64,000 nucleotides of DNA from Gilvimarinus polysaccharolyticus (GCF_001187555.1 NZ_LFIJ01000001.1:1080169-1144168); one strand, 5' to 3'. Shown: positions 53,458 to 64,000, numbered from the stretch's first letter. Notes: a model not told the origin generated them from the sequence alone. Program-made: numbers and translations.

Positions 53458-54336
53458 TTAAGTTGGCCGTGGTTTGTCTCGTCGAGCCTGTAACACGTAA
53501 TAAATTCCACCTATCACTAAGGCACTACTAATAACCAAGCGAGTACTTAAATCTTCACTGACAAACAACACCCCGCCAATGGCAGCCAGCACCGGAACAG
53601 ACAGCTGCACGGCCCCCGCCTGGGTGGCCTCGAGCCCAGTTAGTGCACGGTACCAAATGGCGTAACCAAGCGCCGAGGTAATGCTGCCTGAGATTAGCGC
53701 CAAGCAAGCGCCGGCCATATTGATTTGTATCGACTGCCCCGGAAGCAGCAGCGGAACGGCCAGCAGTAGGATAAGAAAGGGGGTGGCTTTTATAAAATTT
53801 CCACACGTGGTTAATAGCGCTGTTGTCGTATTGCGTGCCGCCAGGCTGTACAAGCCCCACCCTACGCCCGACAAGCACATTAATAGCACCCCAATAAGGT
53901 TGGGCCTGGCCGCGCCTGGCAGTAGCAATAGCAACAACCCAGCTAACGCCAGTAATAAACCTACAATTTCTTGTGTTTTTAATCGCTGCCCTGCCCTTAA
54001 CGCGGCAAGCAACATAACCAGTTGCACAACACCAAATAAAATAAGAGCACCAACGCCAGTATCTAACTGAACATAAGCAAAAGAAAACGCCACAAGGTAG
54101 ATAAGTAGCGTTGCAGCTCCATACCAAGAACCGGCCGACAGAGATAACCGATGCCCGCGCCACAAAACAATGAGCGCCAAGCTTATTGCGCCACTTAGCA
54201 ACCGGATGACACTAAAGCTGGTTGGGTCCACCAGCGCTGCACTGTCTGGCGATAGTGCCAGCCGGCACAATACTGAGTTGCCGGCAAAGGCTAACATCGC
54301 TATTGCTGTAGTGAGCATTATTGAGGGCTGCAACAT
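53458..54336 (-). CDS. EamA/DMT-family membrane transporter
   Basis: A ten-helix drug/metabolite transporter with two EamA repeats (about 1-135 and 140-285). The first repeat has MLAFAGNSVLCRLAL, the second LIGVLLMCLSGVGWGLYSLAAR and SGSITSALGYAIWYRALTGLEATQAGAVQLSVPVLAAIGG, the usual repeat ends. I start at ATG 54336 (MLQPSIMLTTAIAML), because the 17 residues before it look non-membrane; 54387 is the longest start. Substrate unknown; the family mostly exports amino acids or metabolites. Confidence 0.85.
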   Translation of the reverse strand: MLQPSIMLTTAIAMLAFAGNSVLCRLALSPDSAALVDPTSFSVIRLLSGAISLALIVLWRGHRLSLSAGSWYGAATLLIYLVAFSFAYVQLDTGVGALILFGVVQLVMLLAALRAGQRLKTQEIVGLLLALAGLLLLLLPGAARPNLIGVLLMCLSGVGWGLYSLAARNTTTALLTTCGNFIKATPFLILLLAVPLLLPGQSIQINMAGACLALISGSITSALGYAIWYRALTGLEATQAGAVQLSVPVLAAIGGVLFVSEDLSTRLVISSALVIGGIYYVLQARRDKPRPT

Positions 54337-54408
54337 AAAATCGACTCTAGATAGTAGGTGGCTCGCGCAAAACGATTTAGGCAACACTAGGCGGGTTTAA
54401 GCAAAGTT

Positions 54409-54445
54409 AAAAAAAGGCCAAGCCTCAATGAGGTTGGCCTTTTTT
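54409..54445 (-). terminator. Intrinsic terminator of cysN
   Basis: A-run, GGCCAA, one bulged G, CCTC, AAT loop, GAGG, TTGGCC and a T-run. It works on both strands: 20 bases after the cysN stop on the - strand. The EamA gene lies just beyond it. Confidence 0.87.
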
Positions 54446-54464
54446 AACTCACAGCTCGGGTTTA

Positions 54465-55886
54465 TTATTTTAGCAACTTGCTAAGATCACGAGCTTGCCA
54501 GTGTGGAAAATGCTTACGCACCAATGCATTTAATTCCACTTCGAAATCGCTGTAATTTACATTTTGCGAATCGTCATTGTAATCCAGCGCATCAATTACC
54601 ATGCCCGCGCCTACGGTGATATTGGTAAGTCGATCGATAACAATAAACGCCCCGGTTGCACGGTTATGATGATAGTTATCGACAATAACATTTTGACTTA
54701 AAGACACATTCGCCACGGCAATATCATTAAGCTCTAATGCCGTTGTTGGACGATGCTCTTGAGTATTTACATCTATTTGATAGTCGAGGCCGTCAAAATG
54801 ACCGCTGATTGTGCGGCTGGCAAACTTAAACAAATACTCATCGCCAATTCTAGCGGCATTGGCATTCATCCAAACCACATGTGCTTTAAGGTTGTTGGTT
54901 TGCTTTACGTCATCTTGCGCCAGCACCAGCATGTCGCCACGACTAACATCAATTTCATCTTCAAGCGTTAGCGTGACTGCTTGGCCGGCAAACGCCTCGG
55001 TCAGGCTTTGATCGTGAATAATAATCGACTTAACCGTGCTGCTGGTGCCATTAGGCAATACCTTTACCGCGTCGCCAACCTTTACAACACCCGAGGCAAC
55101 GGTGCCGCAGAAACCGCGAAAATCTAGGTTGGGACGGTTAACGTACTGCACCGGAAAACGGAAATCATCAAAGTTTTTATCGGCAGTAACTGGCACTGAC
55201 TCTAAAATCTCCATTAAGGTCGGGCCGGCATACCAAGCAGAGCGTTCTGAGGCATTAACAACGTTATCGCCATCGAGTGCTGAGATAGGCACAAACTGTA
55301 CATCTTGCATGCCGAGTTTATGGGCAAACGCTAAATAATCAGATTTGATTTTAATAAACGCCTGCTCATCAAAATCGAGCAAATCCATTTTATTGACGGC
55401 AACCACAATATTTTTAACGCCCAGTAATGAGGCAATATAGCTGTGCCTGCGTGTTTGCGTTACAACACCGTAACGGGCGTCGATTAAAATCACGGCCAAA
55501 TCACAGGTCGAAGCACCGGTTGCCATGTTGCGCGTGTACTGCTCGTGGCCTGGGGTGTCGGCGATAATAAATTTGCGTTTTGCCGTCGAGAAATAGCGGT
55601 ACGCCACATCAATAGTGATGCCCTGCTCGCGCTCGGCTTGCAGGCCATCTACCAGCAACGCCAAATCAATGGTATTACCGGTAGTGCCGTGTTTGGTGCT
55701 GGCTGAGCGCACGGCATCAAGCTGATCTTCGTAGATCATTTTTGAGTCGTGCAGCAAGCGGCCGATCAGTGTGCTTTTACCGTCATCTACGCTACCGCAA
55801 GTCAGTAGTCGTAAAAGTTCTTTGCGCTCGTGCTGAGCAAGATACTCATCAATATCGCTCGCGATAAGATCTGATTGGTGGGACAT
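54465..55886 (-). CDS. cysN: Sulfate adenylyltransferase subunit 1 (GTPase)
   Basis: CysN is the GTPase subunit of ATP sulfurylase and drives formation of adenosine 5'-phosphosulfate, the first step of sulfate assimilation. EF-Tu-like motifs: [20 protein letters not shown] (G1), [11 protein letters not shown] (G2), [13 protein letters not shown] (G3) and NKMDLLDF (G4), then beta-barrel domains to residue 473. Pseudomonas often fuses CysC (APS kinase) to CysN; here the protein ends without that domain. Downstream of cysD by 86 bases on the same strand. Confidence 0.95.
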   Translation of the reverse strand: MSHQSDLIASDIDEYLAQHERKELLRLLTCGSVDDGKSTLIGRLLHDSKMIYEDQLDAVRSASTKHGTTGNTIDLALLVDGLQAEREQGITIDVAYRYFSTAKRKFIIADTPGHEQYTRNMATGASTCDLAVILIDARYGVVTQTRRHSYIASLLGVKNIVVAVNKMDLLDFDEQAFIKIKSDYLAFAHKLGMQDVQFVPISALDGDNVVNASERSAWYAGPTLMEILESVPVTADKNFDDFRFPVQYVNRPNLDFRGFCGTVASGVVKVGDAVKVLPNGTSSTVKSIIIHDQSLTEAFAGQAVTLTLEDEIDVSRGDMLVLAQDDVKQTNNLKAHVVWMNANAARIGDEYLFKFASRTISGHFDGLDYQIDVNTQEHRPTTALELNDIAVANVSLSQNVIVDNYHHNRATGAFIVIDRLTNITVGAGMVIDALDYNDDSQNVNYSDFEVELNALVRKHFPHWQARDLSKLLK

Positions 55887-55972
55887 AAACTTTTAGCCTT
55901 TGGCGTTTTCGCAGCCTAACAAATTGGCAGCGCACAGCGCTGCCGATTTAATACAAATACTCTGGCGATGGT

Positions 55973-56884
55973 TTAGAAATAACCTTCTTGTTTTTTCTTT
56001 TCCATCGAGCCTGAGCTGTCATGATCAATTACACGCCCTTGGCGCTCAGACGTCGTGGTCAACAACATTTCCTGAATGATTTCGGGTAATGTGGTTGCGT
56101 CGGACTCGACTGCGCCCGTTAACGGGTAGCAGCCCAAGGTACGGAAACGCACCATTTTTTCTTGTATTTCTTCGTCGGGATCAATCGGCATACGATCGTC
56201 ATCGACCATAATTAAAGTGCCGTCGCGCTCGACCACTGGACGCTTTGCCGCAAAATACAAAGGCACAATAGGAATGCCTTCTAAATGGATGTACTGCCAG
56301 ATATCCAGTTCAGTCCAGTTAGACAAAGGGAACACACGAATACTCTCGCCTTGATCTACTCGGCCGTTATAAATATTCCACAATTCTGGGCGTTGGTTTT
56401 TTGGGTCCCAACGGTGATTGCGATCGCGGAACGAGTAGACTCGCTCTTTGGCCCGTGATTTCTCTTCATCGCGGCGAGCACCACCAAACGCGGCATCAAA
56501 TTTGTATTTGTTGAGCGCTTGCTTCAAACCTTGGGTTTTCATGATGTCGGTGTGCTTGGCACTGCCGTGGGTGAATGGGCCAACGCCCATATCCACACCT
56601 TCTTGATTGATGTGCACCAGCAGATCCCAACCGAGATCTTTAATGCGCTGGTCACGAAACTCAATCATTTCGCGGAACTTCCAGGTGGTATCCACGTGCA
56701 TTAATGGGAACGGCGGTTTGCCAGGAGCAAAGGCTTTCATCGCCAAATGCATCATAACCGCCGAATCTTTGCCTACCGAATAGAGCATAACGGGGTTATC
56801 AAACTCGGCCGCCACTTCGCGGATGATATGAATACTTTCAGCTTCAAGCTGTTTTAGGTGCGTCTGGGTGTATTGCTCGGACAT
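55973..56884 (-). CDS. cysD: Sulfate adenylyltransferase subunit 2
   Basis: CysD is the catalytic ATP-pyrophosphatase subunit that joins ATP and sulfate with CysN. PP-loop motif [17 protein letters not shown] (residues about 37-53), then [18 protein letters not shown] and [23 protein letters not shown]. Length about 303. I chose ATG 56884; GTG 56893 is in frame but lacks a ribosome site. First gene of the cysDN operon; no cysH or cysC is adjacent. Confidence 0.95.
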   Translation of the reverse strand: MSEQYTQTHLKQLEAESIHIIREVAAEFDNPVMLYSVGKDSAVMMHLAMKAFAPGKPPFPLMHVDTTWKFREMIEFRDQRIKDLGWDLLVHINQEGVDMGVGPFTHGSAKHTDIMKTQGLKQALNKYKFDAAFGGARRDEEKSRAKERVYSFRDRNHRWDPKNQRPELWNIYNGRVDQGESIRVFPLSNWTELDIWQYIHLEGIPIVPLYFAAKRPVVERDGTLIMVDDDRMPIDPDEEIQEKMVRFRTLGCYPLTGAVESDATTLPEIIQEMLLTTTSERQGRVIDHDSSGSMEKKKQEGYF

Positions 56885-57051
56885 GCCACTCACAATTTGT
56901 TGGTCAATTTGGGGGCCGATCTATTATCGGCGGCGCGTATTATAGGTGATCTGGAAACATTTCACTAATGCGTCCCGTCGGCCCTGCTATGCAGCTCATA
57001 GTTATGTAGCTGATAGTGCGGTGGCAACGGTAACGTTTTTCTATCTATTTG

Positions 57052-59301
57052 TTAAGAATCAATTACTTCTATGGATATACCCAACTGTTTGGCCTGGGTA
57101 ACAAAATCGGGAAATGATGAGGCAATACACTCGGCATTATTCACAATAACGGCACCATCGGTGCGTAACCCGGCCAGCGCTAAAGCCATAGCAACTCGAT
57201 GATCTCCCGCCGAATCGACCTCCGCACCACGCAATGGTGAGCCGGTAATGTGTAACCCGTCAGCACGGATGTCCACATTAACACCTAAAGCCGTGAGACC
57301 GGCCGCCATATTGGCCAGTCGATCGCTTTCTTTGACCCTAAGCTCGGCCGCACCAGATAGCTCGGTACAACCTTGAGCGCAAGCGGCAGCAATAAACAGC
57401 GCCGGAAACTCGTCAATCGATCGCGACACCAATTCTGTGGGAATGGTAATGCCCTGCAGCTCACTGTAGCGTACTCGAATATCGGCAACGGGTTCACCGC
57501 CTGCGGTGCCGAGATTTAACAGCTCTATATTGGCACCCATCAGCTTAAGGATATCCAGCGCACCGGTGCGTGAAGGGTTTACGCCAACATGCTCAAGTAG
57601 AATGTCGGAGCCGGGGGTAATACTTGCGGCGACAATAAAGAATGCCGCCGACGAGAAGTCACCTGGTACATCAACACGACAGCCTTGCAGCTCGGTGCCG
57701 CCGGTTACCGCCAGCCAGCCATCTTGACCACTGCGTACAGGGCAGCCAAAGCCACCCAGCATGCGCTCGGTATGGTCGCGGGTTATCTGTGTCTGGCGTA
57801 CTCGGGTTATGCCATTGGCGTACAAGCCTGCCAACAACAAGCAGGATTTCACTTGAGCACTTGCCAACGGCAGCGGGTAGTCGATAGCAGAGAAACGTTT
57901 GGCCGAGCTAAAAGTTAACGGCAGGTTATCCGATTCGGAATGGATGCTAGCTCCCATCGCACGCAAGGGCTCAATAATACGCCCCATAGGCCGCGCCGAT
58001 AGTGAGGCATCACCGGTGATTGTGGTGCTAAAGGTTTGCGCGGCTAAAATTCCGGACAACAACCGAGCGCTGGTGCCCGCGTTACCTAAATATAAAGGTT
58101 TTTGTGGCGCGCTAAGACCGCGCAACCCTACTCCGTAAATCGTCACGTGACCGTTAGCCGGACCGTCGATAACAACCCCCATATCGCGAAACGCTTGCAA
58201 GGTTGCCAGTGAGTCTTCGCTTTCAAGCAGGCCATCAATGACGGTCTTACCTTGAGCGATGGAGCCGAGCATAATAGCGCGATGTGAAATAGATTTATCA
58301 CCCGGCACGCGCAAATGGTTTTGCAATGCCGCCCCGGGTTTAACGCAAATTTTACTCGCACTTAATGCGATGCTGTCTTTTAATGTGCTGCCTGCCAACA
58401 TGCGGGTAAAGTGATCGCGCGCAGCTTTTGCGCGAGTAAACACACCGAGTAAATATTCGCCATCTTCGCGTTCAATGCCGTCACGTAAACGCAATAAATT
58501 GTCGACAAATTTATCCAGCGAATGCAATACCGCGCCCCGATTAGCGCGCATAATATCGTGCCACATAGTCGGGTCACTTGACGCGATCCGAGTGAAGTCG
58601 CGAAACCCGCCGGCGGCATAGCGAAAAATATTGGGGTTGCCAATATCATGCGCCAAGGTGTCAACCAGCGAATAAGCAATGGCATGAGGCAGATGACTGG
58701 TCGCGCCCAGTACCTCATCGTGCTCACTGACCGACATGGATAAAACTTCTGCCCCCAACGCTTGCCACATGGCTGTGACCCGGGCGATATGCTGCGCTCC
58801 AGTAGAGGTTTCTGGCGTTAAAATAACGCGGTGTTTTTGATATAAAGAGGGATTTGCGGCAGCCACACCGCTTTGTTCTGAGCCTGCAATTGGGTGGCCC
58901 AAAACAATATTGCTAGGAACCTCGCCAAAAGCGGCAATCACAGCATCGCGAACGCTGCCTTTTACACTGGCGCCATCAGTGACGGTAACAGCCGCGCTCA
59001 CTTGGGCGCGAATATCGTGTAAAACAGACTCAACCGCCAAGGTGGGCACGGCAATAAAAATCACATCGCCCTCACCCAACTCTGCCGCCACCTCATTAAG
59101 AGATAGATAAGCCCGGTCTACAACTCCACGTTCAAGTGCCAAACTTGCAGTGACTTGATCGCGCACAATACCAATTGCCTCTTGGCATGCGTGCCGCTGC
59201 CGCAAGCCGGCACTGACACTGCCGCCAATAAGTCCAAGCCCGATAACAACGAGTTTGCGTACAGGTTGCTGACTAAACTCAGGCTCCGATATTGACGACA
59301 T
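57052..59301 (-). CDS. tyrA-aroA: Fused prephenate/cyclohexadienyl dehydrogenase and EPSP synthase
   Basis: Two aromatic-pathway enzymes in one chain. Residues about 15-300 are a TyrA dehydrogenase (VVIGLGLIGGSVSAGLRQ, GHPIAGSEQSG, SHLPHAIAYSLVDT). Residues about 310-749 are EPSP synthase AroA (VPGDKSISHRAIMLGS, LYLGNAGTSARLLSG, LPLASAQVKSCLLLAGLYA, DHTERML, ELRVKESDRLANMAAGL, DHRVAMALALAGL). This fusion is known in Pseudomonas and relatives. The LGNAGTSARL motif marks a class I EPSP synthase type. In many relatives cmk and rpsA follow; here a gap and cysDN do. Starts 2 bases after pheA. Confidence 0.95.
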   Translation of the reverse strand: MSSISEPEFSQQPVRKLVVIGLGLIGGSVSAGLRQRHACQEAIGIVRDQVTASLALERGVVDRAYLSLNEVAAELGEGDVIFIAVPTLAVESVLHDIRAQVSAAVTVTDGASVKGSVRDAVIAAFGEVPSNIVLGHPIAGSEQSGVAAANPSLYQKHRVILTPETSTGAQHIARVTAMWQALGAEVLSMSVSEHDEVLGATSHLPHAIAYSLVDTLAHDIGNPNIFRYAAGGFRDFTRIASSDPTMWHDIMRANRGAVLHSLDKFVDNLLRLRDGIEREDGEYLLGVFTRAKAARDHFTRMLAGSTLKDSIALSASKICVKPGAALQNHLRVPGDKSISHRAIMLGSIAQGKTVIDGLLESEDSLATLQAFRDMGVVIDGPANGHVTIYGVGLRGLSAPQKPLYLGNAGTSARLLSGILAAQTFSTTITGDASLSARPMGRIIEPLRAMGASIHSESDNLPLTFSSAKRFSAIDYPLPLASAQVKSCLLLAGLYANGITRVRQTQITRDHTERMLGGFGCPVRSGQDGWLAVTGGTELQGCRVDVPGDFSSAAFFIVAASITPGSDILLEHVGVNPSRTGALDILKLMGANIELLNLGTAGGEPVADIRVRYSELQGITIPTELVSRSIDEFPALFIAAACAQGCTELSGAAELRVKESDRLANMAAGLTALGVNVDIRADGLHITGSPLRGAEVDSAGDHRVAMALALAGLRTDGAVIVNNAECIASSFPDFVTQAKQLGISIEVIDS

Positions 59302-59303
59302 TC

Positions 59304-60407
59304 TTAGAGTACAGCCTTAGGGTAAGAGCCCATAACTTTTAGATCCGAAACTCGCGCCGCCACCTCATCCAAGGTCGTGCGAATAACGGGATCGTCGATG
59401 TGTCCGGTAAAGTCGACAAAAAATACATAAGTCCAAACCCCGGAGCGCGATGGCCGAGTTTCTACGCGAGTTAAATCAATGTTGTGGGCGTGGAACGGAG
59501 CTAACAAATTATGCAGCGCACCCGGTTGGTTACGCATGGCGATCAACAGAGAGGTTTTATCAATGCCACTGGCGGGCACCTCTTGCGTGCCGATAATTAA
59601 AAAGCGAGTGCTGTTGTCCGGCTGATCTTCAATTTTTTCGGCGACTATTTGCAGGTCATACAGCTCGGCGGCTTTTTCTGGTGCAATTGCGGCCGCATTC
59701 CACTCGCCTTTTAAGCGACGTGCCGCCTCGGCATTACTAGAGACAGCAATTCGCTCCGCCTTGGGGTAATGTGCATCTAGCCATTTACGGCATTGGGCCA
59801 ATGACTGACCGTGCGAGTAAATACGCGAAATATTATTAACATCGGTTACCGATGACACCATTAAATTGTGGTGTACGCGCAACTCTACTTCGCCGCAAAT
59901 TTTGAGGTTTGAGCTAATAAAATTATCAAGCGTGTGACTTACCACCCCTTCGGTAGAGTTCTCGACCGGCACCACACCGTAATTGACCGCGCCGGCTTCA
60001 ACTTCACGAAAAACTTCATCGATGGCTGAGAACGGCATGACAACGGCGGAAGCACCAAAGTGTTTAAGTGCCGCCTGCTGGGTAAATGTGCCCTCTGGCC
60101 CCAGATAAGCCACTTTTATAGGGCGCTCCAATGCTAAGCAAGCCGACATAATCTCGCGAAAAAGGCGCGCCATCTCTTCGTCGCTTAACGGCCCGGCATT
60201 ACGCGCCATAGCTTTGCGCAATACCTGAGCCTCGCGCTCGGGACGATAAAACAACACTTCTTCATCGGTTTTGGCTGATTTAACCTCGGCCACTTTTTGT
60301 GCGCAACGAGCGCGCTCAGAAATAAGCTCACCGATGTTTGCGTCGATCTCATCAATGCGATCACGCAGCGCTAGCAGTTGCTCGCGCTCGTTGTTGGTAT
60401 CGCTCAT
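59304..60407 (-). CDS. pheA: Bifunctional chorismate mutase/prephenate dehydratase
   Basis: PheA makes phenylpyruvate from chorismate. The N-terminal AroQ mutase (about 8-95; LRDRIDEIDANIGELISERARCAQKVAEVK) is followed by the dehydratase (about 100-275; VAYLGPEGTFTQQAALKHFG, NSTEGVVSHTLDNF, DNSTRFLIIG) and the ACT domain (about 285-365; TSLLIAMRNQPGALHNLLAPF, with ESRP replaced by ETRPSRSG) that senses phenylalanine. Lies 6 bases after gyrA; serC, usually between them in Pseudomonas-like genomes, is absent. Confidence 0.95.
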   Translation of the reverse strand: MSDTNNEREQLLALRDRIDEIDANIGELISERARCAQKVAEVKSAKTDEEVLFYRPEREAQVLRKAMARNAGPLSDEEMARLFREIMSACLALERPIKVAYLGPEGTFTQQAALKHFGASAVVMPFSAIDEVFREVEAGAVNYGVVPVENSTEGVVSHTLDNFISSNLKICGEVELRVHHNLMVSSVTDVNNISRIYSHGQSLAQCRKWLDAHYPKAERIAVSSNAEAARRLKGEWNAAAIAPEKAAELYDLQIVAEKIEDQPDNSTRFLIIGTQEVPASGIDKTSLLIAMRNQPGALHNLLAPFHAHNIDLTRVETRPSRSGVWTYVFFVDFTGHIDDPVIRTTLDEVAARVSDLKVMGSYPKAVL

Positions 60408-60413
60408 AACGCC

Positions 60414-63014
60414 TTATTCCTCAGAATCTGATGTATCCGGTGTATCGGCAGCTGTATCGTCGCCGACACCTTCGAACTCATCTTCATCCGTCTCTTCGAT
60501 GCGCGCCATGCCACTCATGTGCTCGCCTTTACGCAGTTTAATAAGACGTACACCCTGAGTATTACGGCTTAATACAGACACTTCATCAACCCGAGTACGC
60601 ACCATAGTGCCTTGATCAGAGATCAACATAAGTTCTTCGCCATCAAGCACTTGTACCGCACCGACCAAGGCACCATTGCGCTCACTCGCGGTCATCGCAA
60701 TAACACCCTGGCCACCGCGACCTTTGGCGGTAAACTCTTCGACGTCGGTACGCTTACCGTAGCCGTGTTCACTCACAGTCAGCACCTTGCCGTGTTCAAC
60801 AGGTACGACCATACCAATGACCGACTGCCCTTCGTGCATACGAATACCACGTACACCGCGACTAATTCGGCCCATACTGCGAACCGCCGTTTCATTAAAG
60901 CGTGCCGCCTTACCATTGGAGGCAAACAAAATAATATCGCGTTCACCGTTGGTAATAGCCGTATACACTAGGCTGTCACCTTCATCCAAGGCAATTGCGC
61001 GCAAGCCCACGCTACGAGGACGTGAGAATTGATCCAGCGGTGTCTTTTTAACAGTGCCGTTTGCAGTCGCCATAAAGACAAACTGATCGGCGCCAAACTC
61101 TTTAACCGGGAGTATAGAGGTGACACGTTCGCCCTCCTCTAGCGGCATTAAATTCACCACAGGTCGGCCACGCGCTTGACGCCCAGCCACCGGGATTTGA
61201 TACACCTTAAGCCAAAATACTTTGCCGGCACTGGTGAAACACAAAATGGTGTCGTGGGTGCTGGCGATTAACAAATGCTCGACAAAATCTTCGTCTTTAA
61301 CCGCCGTTGCCGACTTGCCCATACCGCCGCGTTTTTGTGCTTGGTAATCGGCCAGTGGCTGGCTCTTGGCATAACCGCCGTGAGACAAAGTAACAACACG
61401 CTGCTCTTCGCTAATTAAATCTTCTTCGTTTAGGTCTAAAGTCGAGGCTACTATTTCGGTACGGCGCTCATCGCCGTAATCTTTAACGATAACTTCCAGC
61501 TCTTCACGAATCACTTCCATTAGGCGCACAAAGTTACCTAGGATTTCTAAGTACTCAGCAATCTGCAGCAGCTTCTCGTTGTATTCGGTGAGTAGCTTTT
61601 CGTGCTCCATGCCCGTTAGACGGTGCAGACGCAACTCCAAAATAGCTTGCGCTTGTGCGGGCGACAAATAGTATTTGCCGTCGCGCGCGCCATAGGTGTC
61701 GGCTAAGTCTTCTGGACGACAAGCATCTTCGCCTGCACGCTCTAAAAACGGCGCCATCTCGGCGGCATCCCAGCCTTTGGCAATCAAACCTTCTTTTGCA
61801 TCGGCGGGCGATGGCGAGCTTTTAATAAGCTCAATGACTTCATCGATGTTAGCGATGGCAACGGCTAAACCTTCTAGGATATGACCGCGCTCGCGAGCTT
61901 TGCGCAACAAATAGACAGTACGACGCGTTACGACTTCACGACGGTGACGTACAAACGCCTCTAGCATTTGCTTTAGGTTTAGCACTTTTGGCTGACCATC
62001 AACCAGCGCAACAACGTTAATGCCAAAGACATTTTGCAATTGTGTTTGGCTGTAGAGGTTGTTGAGCAGAACCTCGCCGGACTCGTTGCGCTTTACTTCG
62101 ATAACGACTCGCAGCCCGTCTTTATCAGACTCATCCCGCAGTTCGCTGATGCCTTCGATTTTTTTCTCTTTTACCAGTTCGGCGATCCGCTCTATTAAGC
62201 GCGCTTTATTAAGCTGGTAAGGGATTTCATGAATAATGATGGTTTCGCGGCCGGTTTTACTGTTGATCTCAACTTCGGCTTTGGCACGGATATAAATGCG
62301 ACCACGACCCGTACGGTAGGCCTGCAAGATGCCAGCGCGGCCATTAATAATGGCGCCAGTGGGGAAGTCTGGCCCCGGAATGATTTCCATCAGCTCATCA
62401 ATGGTGATGTCTTCGTTATCGATTAACGCCAAGCAACCCTTCACAACTTCGGTTAGGTTGTGCGGCGGAATATTGGTTGCCATGCCCACCGCAATACCGG
62501 ATGAACCGTTAACCAATAAGTTCGGCACTCGGGTCGGCAATACTTCGGGGATTTGCTCTGTACCGTCGTAGTTAGGAATAAAATCGACGGTCTCTTTGTC
62601 TAGGTCGGCAAGCAATTCGTGCGAGATTTTTGCCATGCGAATTTCGGTGTACCGCATGGCCGCAGCGCTATCACCATCGACCGAACCAAAGTTACCTTGA
62701 CCATCAACCAGCATATAACGCAATGAGAATGGCTGCGCCATACGTACAATTGTGTCGTATACCGCTGAGTCGCCGTGCGGATGGTATTTACCGATAACGT
62801 CACCGACAACACGAGCCGACTTTTTGTAAGCCTTGTTCCAGTCGTTATTCAACTCGTTCATGGCAAACAGGACGCGCCGGTGGACTGGCTTAAGGCCATC
62901 TCGCACATCGGGCAGTGCTCGGCCAACGATGACGCTCATGGCGTAATCTAGGTAAGATTGCTTAAGCTCATCTTCGATACTGACGGGTATTACTTCTTTC
63001 GCTAAATCGACCAT
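60414..63014 (-). CDS. gyrA: DNA gyrase subunit A
   Basis: GyrA cleaves and rejoins DNA in gyrase, which introduces negative supercoils. The N-terminal winged helix/tower holds the quinolone-resistance region [18 protein letters not shown] with wild-type Ser83 and Asp87 equivalents, and the active-site Tyr in AMRYTEIRM (about 122). The C-terminal beta-pinwheel (about 530-835) includes the GyrA-box QKRGGMG. It ends in an acidic tail ([18 protein letters not shown]). Length 866. AGGAAAG stands nine bases before the ATG. First gene of a gyrA-pheA-tyrA/aroA cluster. Confidence 0.96.
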   Translation of the reverse strand: MVDLAKEVIPVSIEDELKQSYLDYAMSVIVGRALPDVRDGLKPVHRRVLFAMNELNNDWNKAYKKSARVVGDVIGKYHPHGDSAVYDTIVRMAQPFSLRYMLVDGQGNFGSVDGDSAAAMRYTEIRMAKISHELLADLDKETVDFIPNYDGTEQIPEVLPTRVPNLLVNGSSGIAVGMATNIPPHNLTEVVKGCLALIDNEDITIDELMEIIPGPDFPTGAIINGRAGILQAYRTGRGRIYIRAKAEVEINSKTGRETIIIHEIPYQLNKARLIERIAELVKEKKIEGISELRDESDKDGLRVVIEVKRNESGEVLLNNLYSQTQLQNVFGINVVALVDGQPKVLNLKQMLEAFVRHRREVVTRRTVYLLRKARERGHILEGLAVAIANIDEVIELIKSSPSPADAKEGLIAKGWDAAEMAPFLERAGEDACRPEDLADTYGARDGKYYLSPAQAQAILELRLHRLTGMEHEKLLTEYNEKLLQIAEYLEILGNFVRLMEVIREELEVIVKDYGDERRTEIVASTLDLNEEDLISEEQRVVTLSHGGYAKSQPLADYQAQKRGGMGKSATAVKDEDFVEHLLIASTHDTILCFTSAGKVFWLKVYQIPVAGRQARGRPVVNLMPLEEGERVTSILPVKEFGADQFVFMATANGTVKKTPLDQFSRPRSVGLRAIALDEGDSLVYTAITNGERDIILFASNGKAARFNETAVRSMGRISRGVRGIRMHEGQSVIGMVVPVEHGKVLTVSEHGYGKRTDVEEFTAKGRGGQGVIAMTASERNGALVGAVQVLDGEELMLISDQGTMVRTRVDEVSVLSRNTQGVRLIKLRKGEHMSGMARIEETDEDEFEGVGDDTAADTPDTSDSEE

Positions 63015-63268
63015 GGATTAACGCTTTCCTTATTGTGTTGACTGCTGCCAGAGCCGGGGTGGCGCCCGCGACACACATATATCCCGCGACTGCGTATCGC
63101 GCGGGCTTAAAGGGCGCAATATTACCATAAAATCTAGCCTATAGGTGTGCTGAGAACGTTGTGTTTAACTAAGCGGCAAGCCTCACGCCAAATGTTAGGT
63201 TTGCGTTATACTGCGCGCCAATAGGCCGTATTGATCAATCAAGACCGTGTTATCGCCAAGGAGTCACT

Positions 63269-64000
63269 ATGCCTGACCAGCAAGCCGTTCAATTAATGAT
63301 CAAAGCCCGCTGGATAATCCCGATCGTACCCGCCGGGCGCGTGTATGAAGATTGCGCGATAATCGTTAACCAGCAAAAGATTGTAGCGCTATTGCCGGTC
63401 GCCGAAGCCGAGAAAAGCTATCGCGCAGAGCAGACCGTGTGTTTAGGGCGGCATGTGCTTATGCCTGGTCTGATTAACTCACACGGCCATGCGGCGATGT
63501 CTTTGCTGCGCGGCTTTGCTGACGATCAACCACTGGAAACATGGCTTAACGAGCATATATGGCCCGCCGAGGAGCGCTTTGTTGACGCTGACTTTGTGCG
63601 CGACGGCACCGAGCTGGCCGTGGCTGAAATGATCAAATCTGGCACCAGCTGCTTTGCCGACATGTACTTTTACCCAGAACAAACTGCCAAAGTTGCTCGC
63701 CGCGCCCATATGCGGGCACAAATTGCGTTTCCGGTAATTGATGTTGCGACCAACTGGGGCGATGGGCCGGATGATTACATCAATAAAGGTTTGGCGCTCC
63801 ACGATGAGTATCGCGACGACGATCTCATTCGTATTGCCTTTGGCCCACACGCGCCCTACACGGTGTCGAACGACTCTCTGCAGCGCATTGGTGTATTAGC
63901 GCAAGAGCTCGAAGCCCCTATTCATATTCATCTGCACGAGACCGCCAACGAAATTGCCGACTCTATCGGGCAGCACGGTAAACGGCCGCTCGAGCGCTTA
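63269..64000 (+). CDS. MtaD-like 5'-methylthioadenosine/S-adenosylhomocysteine deaminase (3' end outside window)
   Basis: A TRZ/ATZ-type amidohydrolase of the kind that deaminates methylthioadenosine or S-adenosylhomocysteine. 244 codons are visible. The N-terminal beta-domain is followed by GLINSHGHAAMSLLRG (metal His pair), TSCFADMYFYPE, FGPHAPYTVSND and IHIHLHETANEI (further metal and catalytic residues). Start ATG 63269 has AAGGAG 7 bases upstream. Divergent from gyrA across 254 bases. In relatives ubiG often follows; that lies beyond the window. Confidence 0.9.
   Translation, partial: MPDQQAVQLMIKARWIIPIVPAGRVYEDCAIIVNQQKIVALLPVAEAEKSYRAEQTVCLGRHVLMPGLINSHGHAAMSLLRGFADDQPLETWLNEHIWPAEERFVDADFVRDGTELAVAEMIKSGTSCFADMYFYPEQTAKVARRAHMRAQIAFPVIDVATNWGDGPDDYINKGLALHDEYRDDDLIRIAFGPHAPYTVSNDSLQRIGVLAQELEAPIHIHLHETANEIADSIGQHGKRPLERL

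Overview
The window is chromosomal DNA of a gammaproteobacterium. A polysaccharide-degrading marine or soil member of the Cellvibrionales (Saccharophagus/Teredinibacter/Simiduia-like) fits best. The basis is a fused tyrA-aroA next to pheA and gyrA, a BaeSR pair, DsbD, LpxO, DbpA and RhlE, plus three glycoside hydrolases (GH43, GH11, GH9). The genus is inference only. A 28-bp site at 38904-38931 matches, from memory, the Escherichia coli dif site base for base, so the window very probably spans the replication terminus. Gene orientation agrees: mostly + before dif, and mostly - after about 48.6 kb.

Layout. 0-4 kb: 3' part of a compact UvrA paralogue, then two small exported proteins. 4-12 kb: plant-polysaccharide genes (cytoplasmic GH43 xylosidase, divergent GH11 xylanase, GH9 lipoprotein) around a DUF2157/DUF4824-like membrane pair. 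12-17 kb: RNA modification (RluF, RlmE, a TrmH-family enzyme) and a COG2509 flavoprotein. 17-22 kb: a PAS-GGDEF-EAL protein and a chemoreceptor. 22-27 kb: BaeSR with small exported proteins and a frameshifted YHYH-domain lipoprotein. 27.5-29 kb: a two-repeat putative precursor peptide beside an ATP-grasp ligase, a candidate graspetide (RiPP) locus. 29-36.6 kb: an MFS carrier, a VOC protein with a divergent LysR regulator, SbcDC and TrxC. 37-40 kb: a tyrosinase-family protein whose C-terminus is cut off at an A8 run, then a gene-poor stretch with short repeats and dif.

40-47 kb holds one coherent extracytoplasmic redox locus. DsbD is divergent from an operon of a TlpA-like thioredoxin, a DUF4266 Cys-tail lipoprotein, a DUF3570 outer-membrane protein, ApbE and an OmpR/QseBC-type two-component system. 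The DUF3570 protein carries a DSLTGAS motif that matches the FMN-attachment motif recognised by ApbE. Paired TAAGGTT-N4-TAAGGTT boxes face both dsbD and the operon, so the local response regulator probably controls both sides.

47-64 kb is mostly housekeeping: pabB, lpxO, rhlE, dbpA, a cold-shock gene, an EamA transporter, cysDN, tyrA-aroA, pheA, gyrA and the start of an mtaD-like deaminase gene. I saw no rRNA, tRNA, CRISPR array, intact insertion sequence or prophage.
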